The translations under genes were made by a program, and so were the position numbers. From assembly GCA_947034885.2 (NCBI GenBank), contig OX344749.2, positions 9,253,501 through 9,317,500 of the forward strand: DNA of 64,000 bases, in the 5' to 3' direction. Positions 32,496-44,775 of the stretch are shown here, piece after piece (position 1 is the stretch's first letter; every line of letters starts with the position of its first letter). The notes under the pieces were generated by a model, which had not been told where the DNA came from, made no database searches, and saw only the letters and a list, made by a program, of their open reading frames with translations. The stretch comes from Thuidium tamariscinum. Taxonomy: Eukaryota; Streptophyta; Bryopsida; Hypnales; Thuidiaceae.

Positions 32496-32567
32496 CTGTG
32501 TAACCCTAATTACCAACGGGATGATAAGCATCCCGTTAGGGATGAAACCCTAACGATGGGTTACAGT
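32496..32567. repeat. Compound hairpin with AACGGGATG/CATCCCGTT stem
   Basis: AACGGGATG and CATCCCGTT form a 9-bp perfect stem around a 5-base loop. The outer CTGTGTAACCC and GGGTTACAG also pair. A second possible stem, GTTAGGG/CCCTAAC, competes. It also contains telo-box-like AACCCTAA. Confidence 0.5.
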
Positions 32568-32763
32568 CTAACATACTGACTCCTTTGTAATACTTCGGAA
32601 GCCAACTATATTAAGAAACGTATGCTCTCTGGCGAAGTCGGTGCTCTGTCAGATTCCAGTCAAAGAAATTCTTCAATCATTTGTGAAGTAAATTCGCAGC
32701 AAATACAGGCATTTTCTATAAAGAGATTTCCAGACATTTGGGCAATCAAATTGCCACCATAAT

Positions 32764-32799
32764 CATTCACTCATTCATTCATTCATTCATTCATTCATT
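32764..32799. repeat. (ATTC)n microsatellite
   Basis: Nine or so ATTC units with one interruption at the left edge. Confidence 0.95.
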
Positions 32800-33113
32800 A
32801 CACCATTTGTTGCGATGATCGAGCAAGTAATACCAAAATCAAAATTCCAGACGAAGTGTTCATGAAGGCATTCCTTGGAACTTTAAATTATGTGAGGATA
32901 CCATAAATTCTGATGATTCGAGATTGAATTCTAGTTCTGTAGTTTGGTCGAAGCAATGGACTGTCGGATTTTTCGAACGTCTATCGAAAGCGCAGTTACA
33001 ATGCTGAGAGCAGAATCATCAATTTGAACTGAAAAATCATTTGCTGCAAGATAGAAATATCCGAACCTCACGACACGCATTTGAGAATTTTAGTAATTTC
33101 TGGAGTAGTAATA

Positions 33114-33407
33114 AGGTAGGGGGCTGTAAAAGCGACCCTTTACCATCTGATTTGCATTTTGGGGAAGCTAAACTCCTTAAAACAATTTTTAGTAAATTTT
33201 TGTGGTAGGGAAAATGGAATTGGCATCTAACCCAAGTCGTTTCATATTTTTTGGACCTTCATGGAATTAGTTATGAATTTTTGAAGTTGAAAACACAGTG
33301 GGTTCTGAAAGCAACCCCCTCCTGAAATATACACTTCTGGTACATGTTAGAGGCAAAATCTACCAGATCACTTTTAAAGACAGGGTTGCAATTACAACCC
33401 CCTACCT
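33114..33407. mobile_element. Group A MITE (A3)
   Basis: This 294-bp element has ends AGGTAGGGGGCTGTAA and the inverted AGGTAGGGGGTTGTAA. TA flanks both sides. The interior is closely similar to A1 in the same orientation, including GGAATTGGCATCTAACCC and CCCAAGTCGTTTCAT, yet bases 7 onward of the terminal repeat differ from A1. Confidence 0.85.
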
Positions 33408-33409
33408 TA

Positions 33410-33800
33410 TATGTACAAATTTTAATTTAATTTTTCCATCATCAAAAACATTAAAACGAATTTTATATGATTTTCTTCACGTAATTTCTTTGCAAAAATC
33501 AATGTAATTACGAAAATGCTCAAAAAATATGAAGCTTTTAGCAAGAATTAAGATGATAGTGATTACAAAAAAATCATGGTATATTTGGTACACTGATACA
33601 TTTTGATATCCCAATAAGAAAAATTTGATAGAAAAGTTCAAAAGTTAGTAGCATATTTGACACTTTCAAGTTGCTACCTTCAAAGTGTCACGAAAAGTAC
33701 ATCTTCAATAATTTTGGAAAGAGTGAAAACAGAATAAAAAATAGATTATTGAATCTATATTTACCTAATCAAGCTCAAAGACAATTGAATTCAAGAATTG
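33410..33800 (+). repeat. AT-rich dispersed repeat, copy 1
   Basis: Resembles 36630-37010 in the same orientation, for example TTTTATATxATTTTxTTCA, GAATTTCTAAAATAG/GAAAATGCTC and ATCTTCAA-containing blocks. Boundaries are approximate and no coding frame is present. Confidence 0.4.
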
Positions 33801-35170
33801 TCTAAAATCGAAGCTCAACTATTTACCATGCCCCTTGGGACTTGGGCTTACTTTTCCACTTCAATGTTGCATTGAGGATGTTCTATTCACAATTTATTGG
33901 ATAGAAGGTTTAGTTATTCTTACTTGATTGTAATTTGGAAAAGATTTTAGAATTTTTCATATTAGTATATCAACATAACCTTTTTGTAGCCTTCGTAAAC
34001 TTATTTGTACTCTATTTCAATTTCTTGAGCACTATGATTTTTCCTACTATTTCACCAAGTTCCAAATTCATTGCCATGACTATTCAAGAATTGTTCAAAG
34101 TATTGTCAAAATTTCTACTTCTAATAGTTTAAGATAGTATGGTAAGAATTATAAAATATACTTTCTAATTCTACTATTACTTCTAGATCCTATGTACCTA
34201 CTACATAAAAGAGTAGGTGAAGCTACATTGCAATATCCTACTAGTGAAGACTCAAAATTGGTGTCAACTCTAAAATTAGCAAATTTCCCACTTTTATTAT
34301 CTTTTGATGAAAAGTGAACTTTCCACCCCTTTTTTTTTACACATCCTCCATCCTCCATGTGTCAAAGTGCATATTTTCACTTCATTTTTTTTAAACTCTC
34401 GCTTTCATTTCCTACACACAAGACAAAACACTTTACACGTATCCCATATGGGTTCACACTAGTTGCCAATCCTACATGCTGGATACTTCGGCCTATTTAT
34501 GGTCCCAACACTTTTTGCCAATTAAAAAGTTGGATGATCACTCATGGTACGGTAAGTTAGTGGTGAATGGTTGGAAATGCTTGGTTTTGACTCCAGTGGG
34601 TAAGTTATTCCCAAAATTGGTCAGCCAGAAGTTTGAAATAAGTTACTGTAGTTCAAATTTATGCAGCCCAATGGGTTTCTCCATTTCTAAGAAAAGTCAG
34701 CGTTGCTCATTTTTGCTCATTTTTTAAAATTAATTATTTTTTTATTTTTTTAATTTTTTAACAGTTTCCTAAATAGGAAAAGAGTGAGTGCCGGGTGTTT
34801 GTCTCACCTTGCTCCAGAACACACACGCCCTAGTTCTATGATTTGCTGCATCACCTTCACGTAATAAAGTGAAGAAGAGCAACTGCCTGAAGATCATGGC
34901 TGTTGGGGCGCTCCGACATGATATTACCCTTAGTTCACATTAAATTTTTTAAATTTATTTTTTGGGGGTTAATTATTCCAAGCTCCCCTTCACATCAAAT
35001 TTTATTTTATTTTATTTTTTGGGTCATTATTCCAATGAACATTCTTATAACTTTTGCACAAGCAATTATGAGGGGGGAGTGAGTCACAGGTGGGAAAGAG
35101 TCACCGTGTTCAGACCAGGGAGAGAGCAGGAACTCACATGGAGGAAGCTTCATGCTAGAATGGTTGTCAT
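33801..35170. other. Intergenic stretch with a local duplication near 34930-35030
   Basis: TTCACATTAAATTTT... and TTCACATCAAATTTT... begin two tandem, imperfect copies, each running into TTTTTTGGG and TTATTCCAA. No gene is supported elsewhere in this stretch. Confidence 0.45.
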
Positions 35171-35176
35171 ACAGTG

Positions 35177-35541
35177 GAAGCACCCAAAACCGTCTGAATA
35201 AGCAAAGTTGGAGGGAGATTTTCCTAAAACTGATATTTTTCTAGTATTAGCGAGTGAAAATCATGAATATTCAAAAAAAGAAATAGAATTTTCGGACATT
35301 GTATGTAATTTCTATGTTTTTTTTGAAGTGATGACTCCCTAGACCACTAAAAATGTGCAATAGGTGCATCCCAAATTGAACCCTGCGAAAATCAGCACTC
35401 AGCCAACCAGATTTTCCTATGTGTCCTTCAATTGTCTCAACAAATTACAATCACACATGTGGCACATACATTAATTGCACTCTAGGGACGTACTTGGGTG
35501 ACTCTATAGTCCACTGCACGGGAATGGGTGTTTCTCCCTTA
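35177..35541 (+). mobile_element. Group D repeat (D2)
   Basis: Same orientation as D1, with GATATTTTTCTAGTATTAGC, TGAAAATCATGAATATTC and the right end GGGAATGGGTGTTT. The left end is GGAAGCACCCAAAACC. Confidence 0.7.
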
Positions 35542-36629
35542 CCAATGTTTTCGCACAACAATGTTAGCTTGTGAGCGGAAAGAGGTGAACCTATGAGCCT
35601 TGAATCTAGTTACAGAATGTGTGTTAACAATTATTTGAAGGTGTTTATAATATATGTACTATAATATAGCTACACTAAGGCTTGCGGGCTCATAGATTCC
35701 ATGCTCACATGATAATATCTTTATTAGATAAGATAAGAGGAAAATTTTGGAGATTTGATAGATTGATGTAGAGAAAGATAGATAGTAGCCAAACAAATGG
35801 TATTGGGGTTTGGACTTCATGCTTGGCCTTATTAGGCGCTACACTATGGTTGATTAAAGACTCCAATTCCTATATTTAATTGTCTATTTTTAGCCCACTT
35901 TTCTAAAATCTCAACAAAGTTTGCCCACTCAATTCCATAACATGTCTACTTGGTCAACTATAATGTCAAGTGCCCCTAAGTACCAAACTCCTAACATGTG
36001 ATTTCAATGTGCAAAAACAATTCAACACCAAAAACTACAATCTTTCATAAATTTGTTGTAAAATTTGACCCTCATGTATAGTATTACATGGTGACAAAAA
36101 TATATTAATTACAATTGAAGTGTGATTTGAATTTGATGGTTTATCCCAAGTGTCCAAAATATAGTTAATGTATTAATCACAAACCATGCTCAAATTAAAC
36201 TTGTAAAGAACGAGATTGATTATGTGTTTAATTGTACAAGACTTCACCTATAGATTAGAAGAAAATCATCCTTAGCCTTTACAATTGACATGATCTTCTT
36301 CATCTTTAAAGAATATATATATGGACCATTTCCATTAATAAAAGGAAACAATACAAAGAATCAAAAGAAAGAATCTTTGGAAAATTCAAAGAAAGTAAAA
36401 ACAATCAATTTTCAACAACCAATTTCCTTCTTTACCTTTTCTAAAACTAAAATCGCAACCCAAGCCCACCCTATGGCCTACACATCCCCCTAGGAGCAAC
36501 AATGCTACAAAGAGAAAGAAACCTAGCTCAAACCTTAGAAAATATTTCAAATTCACACTTGGTCAAACTTCATTAAATTTCTACATTAAAATATACATTT
36601 CAATATTTCAATATTTTTACATGTAGTGA

Positions 36630-37010
36630 TATATGTCTACAATTTAATCTTATTTTTTCATAATTAAAAACATCAAATTAAATTTTATATAATTTTTTCA
36701 AAAACATTTTTTTAAATACAATAATTATAGAATTTCTAAAATAGTATGAAAATTGAAAGAAAAATTGAAATAACAGTGACAATTATCATCACATAATTGA
36801 TGTATTCGTTGAATTCATACCAAGAGAAAAATGAAAGAAAAGTTTTAAAATAGTATACTGTGACTTGTGAGCTTTCTATGATGCTATCTTCAAAGTTTAT
36901 CACATAAATGAAAATTTTGAAAATTTTGAAAAAAATTATATAGAAAAAAAAGTAGATTATTAGAACTACATATTCTTAGTTCAATTGAAAAACATTAAAA
37001 AATTTGAACT
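36630..37010 (+). repeat. AT-rich dispersed repeat, copy 2
   Basis: Direct-orientation relative of 33410-33800. A (TA)n run follows at about 37126-37142. Confidence 0.4.
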
Positions 37011-37142
37011 TTGTAAAAATTTGATGTTGAATTTCAAAATGCTCATAGGGCTTGAAATATCCTTTAGAGGTTAATGAAATTTAGGACAAATTTTAAAAAT
37101 CTATTAAATACTATTACAATATGAAATATATATATATATATA

Positions 37143-38477
37143 TGAAGATAAATTTTGAACTAATTAAATAAGTTATAATGAATGGTTTATCATTGAAGGT
37201 ATTGAGTTGGGGTATATAAAGAAACAAATCAACCTTCACTACAAAATGGCTTCATTGAGTTTGCTTTTAATCCATTTTGTCAATTATGAAATCATATATT
37301 GAGTTGCATTGCAAATATTTAATTTTATCATTTAAAAACCTCAATCCATGGTTGTCATTTTTCTTTTAGTCATGCAATCCAAATTTCAAAAGACAAGTAT
37401 AACTATCCTAGATTTAGTTTATGAAATAATTCATAAAGGACCAAGTGTCTATTTAATATATGCAAGAAATCTCAAGTAGGTTTCTATAAAGTCAATTTTT
37501 ATCAAGATGTTTACAAAAAAGTTTAACACAAGGCGAGTATTTAGCCCTCCATGGTGAGAATGTAATTTTTTTTCAATTTGGTGCCTATATCAAAAGTTAT
37601 AGTACTTGAATTTTTTTGAATCTAATTACCTTCAAGTAGCATTTGCTAAATTTGTCTTTTAATTCTAAAATTTGGCAAAGATGTAATTAATATGATATAG
37701 GATGCACCTTTAAAAGAAATGTCACCATGCATACTACAAAAATCTCACTCTAGGATGAATTAAAGCCTATTGTCTCTATTAGGCAAGGTTAGGAAAAAAA
37801 CAAACTCTTTTAGACTTTATTTTCATTTTTTTTTCCTCGCTTTGAAAGTAGCAAGTGGCAATTATCGACAATTTTTGCCTAAATTGTGCCTTGGTCCTTT
37901 AATAGGTGCACATGTTGACTCAATCAAGTGGGGTTACAATTTATGTGACTTACTTTAAAGGATGGCCACTTTTAGTTGCCAAACTAGGCATCTTCAAATT
38001 TTCCATCTAATTTTGAAGGATCCTCAATTTTCTTGCCCTTGGCCCTTACTAACCAAATAGGACATATAAATACAGTAAACATGCCATTCGCTACACACTT
38101 CCAATCACTGCACATGGGACTATCCACTCTCCGCACTCTAACTTTCCAACCACCGCATGAAATTATAGATGCTCAACACATTGTGCAGTGAAGGGCCGCA
38201 AGTTTTTTCTTACAAGATTTCAAGCTTGTTACTTTTGAGTTGGAATGAAATTTGCAAGAAGAAACCTTTTTGTGCTTTATTTTTTAGAAGTAAATCTTAA
38301 CATGGCATTTAATAATCATGTCAAGTTTCAAAGCTTGCAAGTTTCTACCAAATTGTGGAGAAGGATTTGAATTTTTCTTGTGCAGTGATTGGCAAGTTTA
38401 CTGTAGTCAAGTGACCAATCATCAAATAAAATAAAGGATAAAGCAACTAAACTTAGAACAAACAATGATCTCAAGGT
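37143..38477. other. AT-rich intergenic stretch
   Basis: No supported gene or element. A 62-codon + frame at 37770-37958 has no recognisable feature. Confidence 0.4.
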
Positions 38478-38754
38478 GCAACATTAAAATCCTACCATCA
38501 AAGGTGGGCCCCGCAGGCTGGATTTACCCAATTAAAAACGCTGAAATTTTTTATCTTTGGCATTTTTTATTCTTTTCAAATTCAAAATTCAAATTCAAAA
38601 TTCAAATTCAAAATCAGAGACCCCAAATTAGTTAGGGGGATCCTAAGCATACCCAAAAATCCAACACAAATATAAACCCCAAACCCTTGTCAGCCCCTGG
38701 TAAAATGAGATTTACCCCGATGGCCCACCTTCGATGGTATGATTTAACATTCTG
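38478..38754. mobile_element. Group B MITE with internal tandem run (B4)
   Basis: The core is like B1 (GAGACCCCAAATTAGTTAGG, GCATACCCAAAAATCCAACAC), with GATTTACCC/GATTTACCCCGATGG on the two sides. The central ATTCAAATTC segment has expanded into a short tandem run at about 38573-38615. The ends CATTAAAATCCTACC and GATTTAACATTCTGC are worn. Confidence 0.6.
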
Positions 38755-39364
38755 CAATCTCATGGGCCATTCCTTGACATACTATACTTGAATGTCAGAA
38801 GAATATTGTGAAAAAACTGTAGCGCTTTTCATCCACATTTGAAGAGTGTTTGGACCCATAGCAAAGAAGGGTGACCACGCTCTTACGAAAGCATTGTTGT
38901 GATATCCCAGTAGGGCATCATAATCAAGGACATATCTCACACAAATCCAATGATTCCCACCTTGGGACAAAGGCCACAGAACTCATCTTGACCCACCTTC
39001 CCAAAACTTGAAATTAACACACCTTCCCAAAACATGAAAGCCGTAGAGTCGTCTAACTTATGCGAGTGACGCCCATTCCACTTGGATTCGGACAGCCGCA
39101 ATGTGGGTGATCATGTGCAGTTGTGGTGGTGCTCTTCCTACGAAGACCACGAAGAAAAAAATTGTTCCATGGAGGCAACTGACAAACTTCGAATGGACTC
39201 TGGTCCCATTTTTCATGAATGGTTCCATGATCAGGTGACGAACTTACTATGGGCTCCATTCGTGACGTCTGAGAGAAGCAGCTGATTGGAGCATGAAATG
39301 CAAACGAATGGCCGGGATCTCTCTATTCCTTGTCACGAAGGCGGGTTTCCCCAAATCGTCACAT

Positions 39365-39530
39365 TTTGCTTCTGTGCCTAGTTCGTATTGATAGACTGGT
39401 CAAGGTTTTGTACTTTCTTGTTGGTACTTGAAAGAAGGTTCCAATGTACTAAAGAACGTGACATTTGGGTATCGTATGCAAAAGGTAACCAACAATTATC
39501 ATGATTTGTCCATCCATTGATTGAAAATAG
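39365..39530 (+). mobile_element. Fragment related to the interior of A6
   Basis: Shares CTGTGCCTAGTTC, CTTGTTGGT, GTTCCAATGTACTAAAGAA and TATGCAAAAG with 28270-28400. No paired ends are visible. Confidence 0.45.
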
Positions 39531-40712
39531 ACCATCTAACTCTACTAGAGTAGTGGGTGATTAAGAATGGATTGCTATATAATTGATTGATTGTGAACAT
39601 GTACAAAGAGTAAAGATGGTGGTTACGGTTTGTCCCACATTAGGGAGAGCCCAATTTATATTTAAAACCACACTTCAAATACTAACAACAAAGGCTTACA
39701 CAAGTAACCAACAATTACAAAAATGTAGATATAATATAAATATGAGGACACAAGGTTTGTCACAAAGTAGGCTTTGATGCAAATTGCACTCAATTGGTGC
39801 CAATTTATTTTTATCACCCATTAGTTTGTCTAGCCACTAACATTAATGAAGATATAGTCTAGATAAACAACCTACAAGAAGACCCACATGACTAGTTAGA
39901 TCTCTTGTAGTCATTTTGCTTGTCCATACATTCTATATTTTCACTAGGGTGAGGTGTCATTAAGGTGAAGAAAAAAAATGCTCAGCCAATTTTGAATGAG
40001 ATCAAAAAATAAATATGGTTAACTTTAAAACAACCATAAAATCAAAATCCAAAGTGTTTTTTAAGTGGTCAAACAATTATAGTCCATCTTGAAAATAGGT
40101 GATGTATTTTGAAGTACAACTTTGTGGTAGTGTAGCCTTGTTTTTTTAATTATATTCATGTCCTACTAGTTTCTTTTTTTTAATTAGACATAGGCAATAG
40201 ATTGTTTTAAAAAAGGACAACACATTATTTTGGGTAGTCTAATTTAGTGCTTTCAACTTTTTGTACTCTCACCCTTCCAAAATGGCCTTTAATCAATACT
40301 TTCAAAACTCAAAACTACAACTTTAGAAAAACAACAAATGAGAAGTGAGGAGTTCTTTGAAGTAGACAATGAAAGGTGAGACATTTTGTACCTTAGGAGT
40401 ATTTATTGAAGGATACACTAGTCTTAACTATAGGCTACCTTCTATTTTCAACTTGAAATTTTAAAAAGATATGATGATTAGATTGTCAAAAAATCCTAAA
40501 ACAACTTAAAGCATCCCCCCTTTGTAAATTGGATGACTTGGTGAGTGACCATCCAAATTGTGACACAAATGGGCCCTCCAATCTTGAAAAAAGGGTTGTT
40601 TCTACAAACCTATTAGTTGGCCAATAAAAAAAAAACTTAGTTGATTGGTGGCTCATTATCCAACACATCACTAGGCTTCTTTATCATTTTTTTTAGATTC
40701 TTTTTTGAAGCT

Positions 40713-41117
40713 TAGTACTGACACCCTTATTTTCATATAGAAACACACATTAGTGCACTTGTTCCAATTCTTGTACTCTACACTACACCTAATTGTGTCC
40801 CTAGACTTTAATTAATGTGTCGTCTAACTGTTTAACTTTGATTTGCTAATGCATTTGAAGGACACATACTCAATTCTAATTCCTCCACTCCTTCTTTTTT
40901 TCAGATTTTAGATTTGGATTCACCTACATGACAATTTCATTGGTCTAGAGAGCTCTTACTTTGAAAAATCATAGAAATTACATATGACATTCTAAAAATC
41001 TATTTTCTTTTTAAGAATGTTCATGATTTTCAGTGCAGAAAATATTAGTTTTAGGAAAAAAGTGACTTCGAGTATAGTGAATGGCTTATGTTGTTGGTTT
41101 TGGGTGCTTCTACCTTA
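40713..41117 (-). mobile_element. Group D repeat, inverted copy (D3)
   Basis: Reverse-complement relative of D1 and D2, visible in ATCATAGAAATTACATATGA, AAGAATGTTCATGATTTTCA and the end GGTTTTGGGTGCTTC. It is more diverged than D1 and D2 are from each other. Confidence 0.6.
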
Positions 41118-41119
41118 GG

Positions 41120-42590
41120 CTGCATTTCTCTTGAGTTTTCTAACACTAATCGAAATGAGAGTCTCTTTCAGAAGCTGCTACCTTCCTGTTCCCGTACCTG
41201 CACCTCCGTAGCCTTGCGTGTCCAACAATGGAGAATCCCCCTTTTCGCACTTTTGTGCTCAAAAGATCTCACTGTGTAAACTTTTCCTTTCGATTCTTCC
41301 GTTACCTTACTTTTCCCACTGCCTTCATTTCCAGCATTGATAACAGCCATGGAACAGCAATTTCTTATTCCAGTGACGGAGGGAATCACTATCAGCGACA
41401 GATAATTTTAATGTAAGGGTAATTCAACGCACAGGGAGGGAGAGAATCAATGCAAAGGGCCAACTCTTCCAGCAACTTTGCAACCTGATTCGGATATTCC
41501 ATTGAAAGTGGAGCACACCGATGTTTCTAGTGGAAATGGAATCTTTTTCTTTCCTCTCAAACTCGCAAACGGAATCCCTTGTTGATAGATTTGTGCACTC
41601 GGGTTCATAGTTAATGCCAGGTTTAATTGCTTTCCGCATGTGCTGATGTGCTTAGCCTACAAACGGATTGGAGCAAAGTCACCTTATCCGAAAAGGGCTC
41701 CTGATTTTCTTACCTAAAGCCAAGGGAGGGAAGGGATGATTCATCTCATCTCTCTGTCACGGAAATGATTAATTTCCCACTCTGGGCACCGGTGTTGCAC
41801 ATGCCGGAGTTTCTGTGAAAAGTGGTCCAATGTTCGGGAAGAAACGGAATTGGAGCCAACTGAAGTGCCAAATATCACACAATATCTCAACTTCTCCTTT
41901 GAAGTATTATTATTACTGGACGGTGATTCATTGATGGGATAACTTATTATTCAATCTTTCCTGGAATTAGTAGGAAGCTGTGGGAGTGCTCCTAACCTAC
42001 AGTTGTCAACTGGAGTTGGCTATTTGGGAACACTATTGAATGTGATAAACCACAGAGAATCACTCACCCATTCTACCTACTTCCTCGAAGCTCTAATTCT
42101 TACAAATTATTTTTCACTGAGAGCATAGATATCGACGTTATTCAAAGAGGAAGATCTCAATCTCAATGCAATAGGCTGTAAGATAGTATTGATCAAGAGC
42201 CAGTAACAGTTTATAGCAGTCTGAATTAGCAAAATTGGAACTGTTACTAGCAAATTTGAGCTGATAATGAAATTGCAATTGCCGCTCAAGGAAATCCAAG
42301 CCTTCTAGAAAATAAAAAACCCAAAGCAATTCTGTTGAGCTGCTTCAAACGTCTTAATGATTTGGACATTTTAAACACAGCCACTTGGGTCGATCTCGAT
42401 GTTTTTGGGTTGGTTCCTGAAGATTAGGGCCTTCCGGCTTTTCTCCTACCACACTGTAGTGATAAATCATTTTTTGTGATTTGTGATTTGGGGACCACTA
42501 ATAAGTTATTACTACAGTATAGCTGAAGTTCAGTATTATTATTACTGTAATGTGGAGATTCTCCGTCTGCACTATTATTGTTATTGACTA
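41120..42590. other. Intergenic stretch with no supported gene
   Basis: Short frames on both strands, no recognisable domains, no pairable element ends. Confidence 0.35.
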
Positions 42591-42731
42591 AAGCCCTAAA
42601 AAGCGCCACATGTCTTGGGCTCCGCTGTCCAATGTTCTTCCTCGCCACTGAGATTTTCCAGGGTCCCTCCAGTTGGCTGGGCGACCTACGGTCCCGATTC
42701 CTCCACCAGCTGCGCTTGCCTCCTTATTATC

Positions 42732-42998
42732 ATGGATTCATCGTCGACGCCCTTATCCACATCTCCGCGAGTCCAAGCTCGGGAAAAGCAGCAAAAGTGC
42801 AGCCGCCATTCCCAAAAGGCTACAGTGCTCATCAGGCTTGCGTTCTGCAGGCCCCTCCGGAGAACTGATGACCTGAACAAAAATCTCCGTCGCAGCTCAT
42901 CGAGTGATCGCCATTCATACAAGTCCACAACGCAGCAAATTTACTGGAAGCTTTTTCGAGCGTACGGCGCTTTTGGAATGGAAATCTGGATACAGTAG
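42732..42998 (+). CDS. Possible first exon or small gene, unrecognised
   Basis: An ATG at 42732 in GC-raised DNA opens an 88-codon frame starting MDSSSTPLSTSPRVQAREKQ and ending in GAFGMEIWIQ before TAG. The Ser/Thr/Pro-rich start followed by basic sequence is plausible for a plant N-terminus. No domain is recognised, and overlapping frames exist on both strands. The frame continues upstream without a stop for 39 codons, so the start is not secure. Confidence 0.25.
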   Translation: MDSSSTPLSTSPRVQAREKQQKCSRHSQKATVLIRLAFCRPLRRTDDLNKNLRRSSSSDRHSYKSTTQQIYWKLFRAYGAFGMEIWIQ

Positions 42999-43691
42999 CC
43001 ACTAGTACTCAGTAGTATTTGTCAATGCCAACAGGAAAAAGAATTTTGAATAATCGGAAAAAGGTCCAAGGAAAACTGGAAAGAAAAAGAGGCCGAGGGC
43101 AATAGAAATTACAGGAAAAACATTCCTCCACCGACCCAGTTCCAATCTCGCAGTGAGCGAGCGATGAATCGAGAGTTCGACACTTAGTTTTTTAGTTTCT
43201 CTGGTGCACGTGGACGGGGCTTGCGACTACTGTGCTTGTCAGTATTCGGGAGACTTTTGGAGTTTCCTCAACCCTTTTTACTTGATTTCAATTCCATGTT
43301 GAACCGTTTTCTCACTTACGGGGTTCGGATCGGTTCAGTTCTTTCTCTCTTCTGGACTCCATCCGAATAGCTGTTTCCAAGATTTTTCTTGCCATTGTTT
43401 TCCCCTTCTTCCTGGGTAGGTCCTGATGATGTTTCACACTGCAACCCGGATTTTCCACGGACAAGTCCACCGGCCAATTACGAACTGTTGCTGCAACTTA
43501 CTTTACCGGCGATTCTCTCCAAACATTGGGCCTTGTGTGGTGTGCATTCCCGAATCCTGATATTTTCGTGATGTCATGTGGATGTGTGCAGAACAGGAAC
43601 CCACGTAGATGTTGACAGTATCATTTGTGGATATATAATTACATATATCATTACTGTACTGGCCGTTTTTTTGGTTTTGGTTTTAAACAAC

Positions 43692-43903
43692 ATAACATTC
43701 AAGAGTCCATAGAAGGGCTGCCTTTCTCTTTGTGAAGTCCCCATCACCTAATTTCATCTGACATTTCTTGAAGTTTGCAACTTTAGTTACCGAATGGTGT
43801 CAAATTTTCCACACCATTTCATCTGTTGGATAGAATGGTGTGGGATATTCCACACCATTTCATCTGCTGGGAGGCAGTGTGACAAGCTGCTATTGAATGT
43901 TAT
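43692..43903. mobile_element. Group E MITE (E3)
   Basis: The left end is ATAACATTCAAGAGTCCAT and the right end is TTGAATGTTAT. The body matches E2. The AATGGTGTGGxATATTCCACACC palindrome is duplicated inside, as in E2 but not E1. Confidence 0.75.
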
Positions 43904-44083
43904 GAAATTTAACAGACACTATAAACACATGTATACACATCTCCATTTCCATTGAAGGCATGTGCATGTATCCCAACAGCTAAATTCAATATAGGGGAAT
44001 AGGGTCCAAACTCCAAACTTCCGAGAGTCCTTCATTCATTCCTTTCTTCACTCACTTTGAGGATGCTTCAGAGGGTCTGGGTC

Positions 44084-44348
44084 AGGGCTTTTTTTTTTTG
44101 CTTTTTGGTGCCAGTTTGGACCAGAAAAAAAATAATCTGGCTAAAAATTAGCCCAAAAAATGATGGGAAACTTCGATGAAATCGCCACACAACTTTGAAG
44201 TAAAGAAAAATATTAGACAAATTCACCTAATTTTGGATGAAAACCATACTATACATCCAAGAAATGGACGAATGTTACAATTTGGAGCATCTGTAGAACA
44301 TTTTATATCGCCATTGTGGCTATTCTCCAAAGATGAAAAAAAAACCTT
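44084..44348 (+). mobile_element. Group F element with 10-bp flanking direct repeat (F3)
   Basis: A T-rich left edge (AGGGCTTTTTTT) and A-rich right edge (AAAAAAAACCTT) enclose a diverged group F body. GGTCTGGGTC occurs immediately at both sides (44074-44083 and 44349-44358). A 9-10-bp target duplication is typical of Mutator-like elements. No coding frame is present. Confidence 0.65.
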
Positions 44349-44349
44349 G

Positions 44350-44587
44350 GTCTGGGTCCCTCGCTGAGCCCCTCCAAGTAATTCCAAAGGTGCAAGTAAA
44401 ACAAAAAGCCCTCTATTTTGTGTTTGAAAAATTTATCTCTTAAACCCTCCTAATTTAGAAGTGGTCCTAATTTAGAACCTGTGATTGCGAAAATTAATTC
44501 AGAATTTGTAAATTTTGCTATTTGCGGAAAATTAGAATTTCCAGGGTTTTTCCAAAGCGCTGAGCAAGGGCCGGGGTGAACTGACCC
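44350..44587 (-). mobile_element. Group C MITE (C3), inverted partner of C4
   Basis: Runs in reverse: CCAAAGGTGCAAGTAAAAC, GCCCTCTATTTTGTGTTTG, then a reversed core containing AATTCAGAATTTGTAAATTT. It abuts C4 head to head. Confidence 0.5.
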
Positions 44588-44775
44588 CCTCTCTCGGCCA
44601 CTTGGGAAAACGCTGGAATTTTTTTATTTTTTGCAAATTCTGAATTCATATTTGCAATCAAAGACCCCCAACTAGCTGGTTAAAGTGTCCAAAGTAATTT
44701 AGAGGACTTTTTACTTTACTTGCACCCCTGAAATGACTTGGAGTGGCAGAGCGAGGGGGCCAGTTCCCCCGGCCA
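44574..44775 (+). mobile_element. Group C MITE (C4)
   Basis: The left end is GGGGTGAACTGACCCCCTC. The core GAATTCATATTTGCAATCAA is followed by CTTGCACCCCTGAAATGACT, and the right end is GGGGGCCAGTTCCCCC. It forms a head-to-head pair with C3. Confidence 0.6.
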
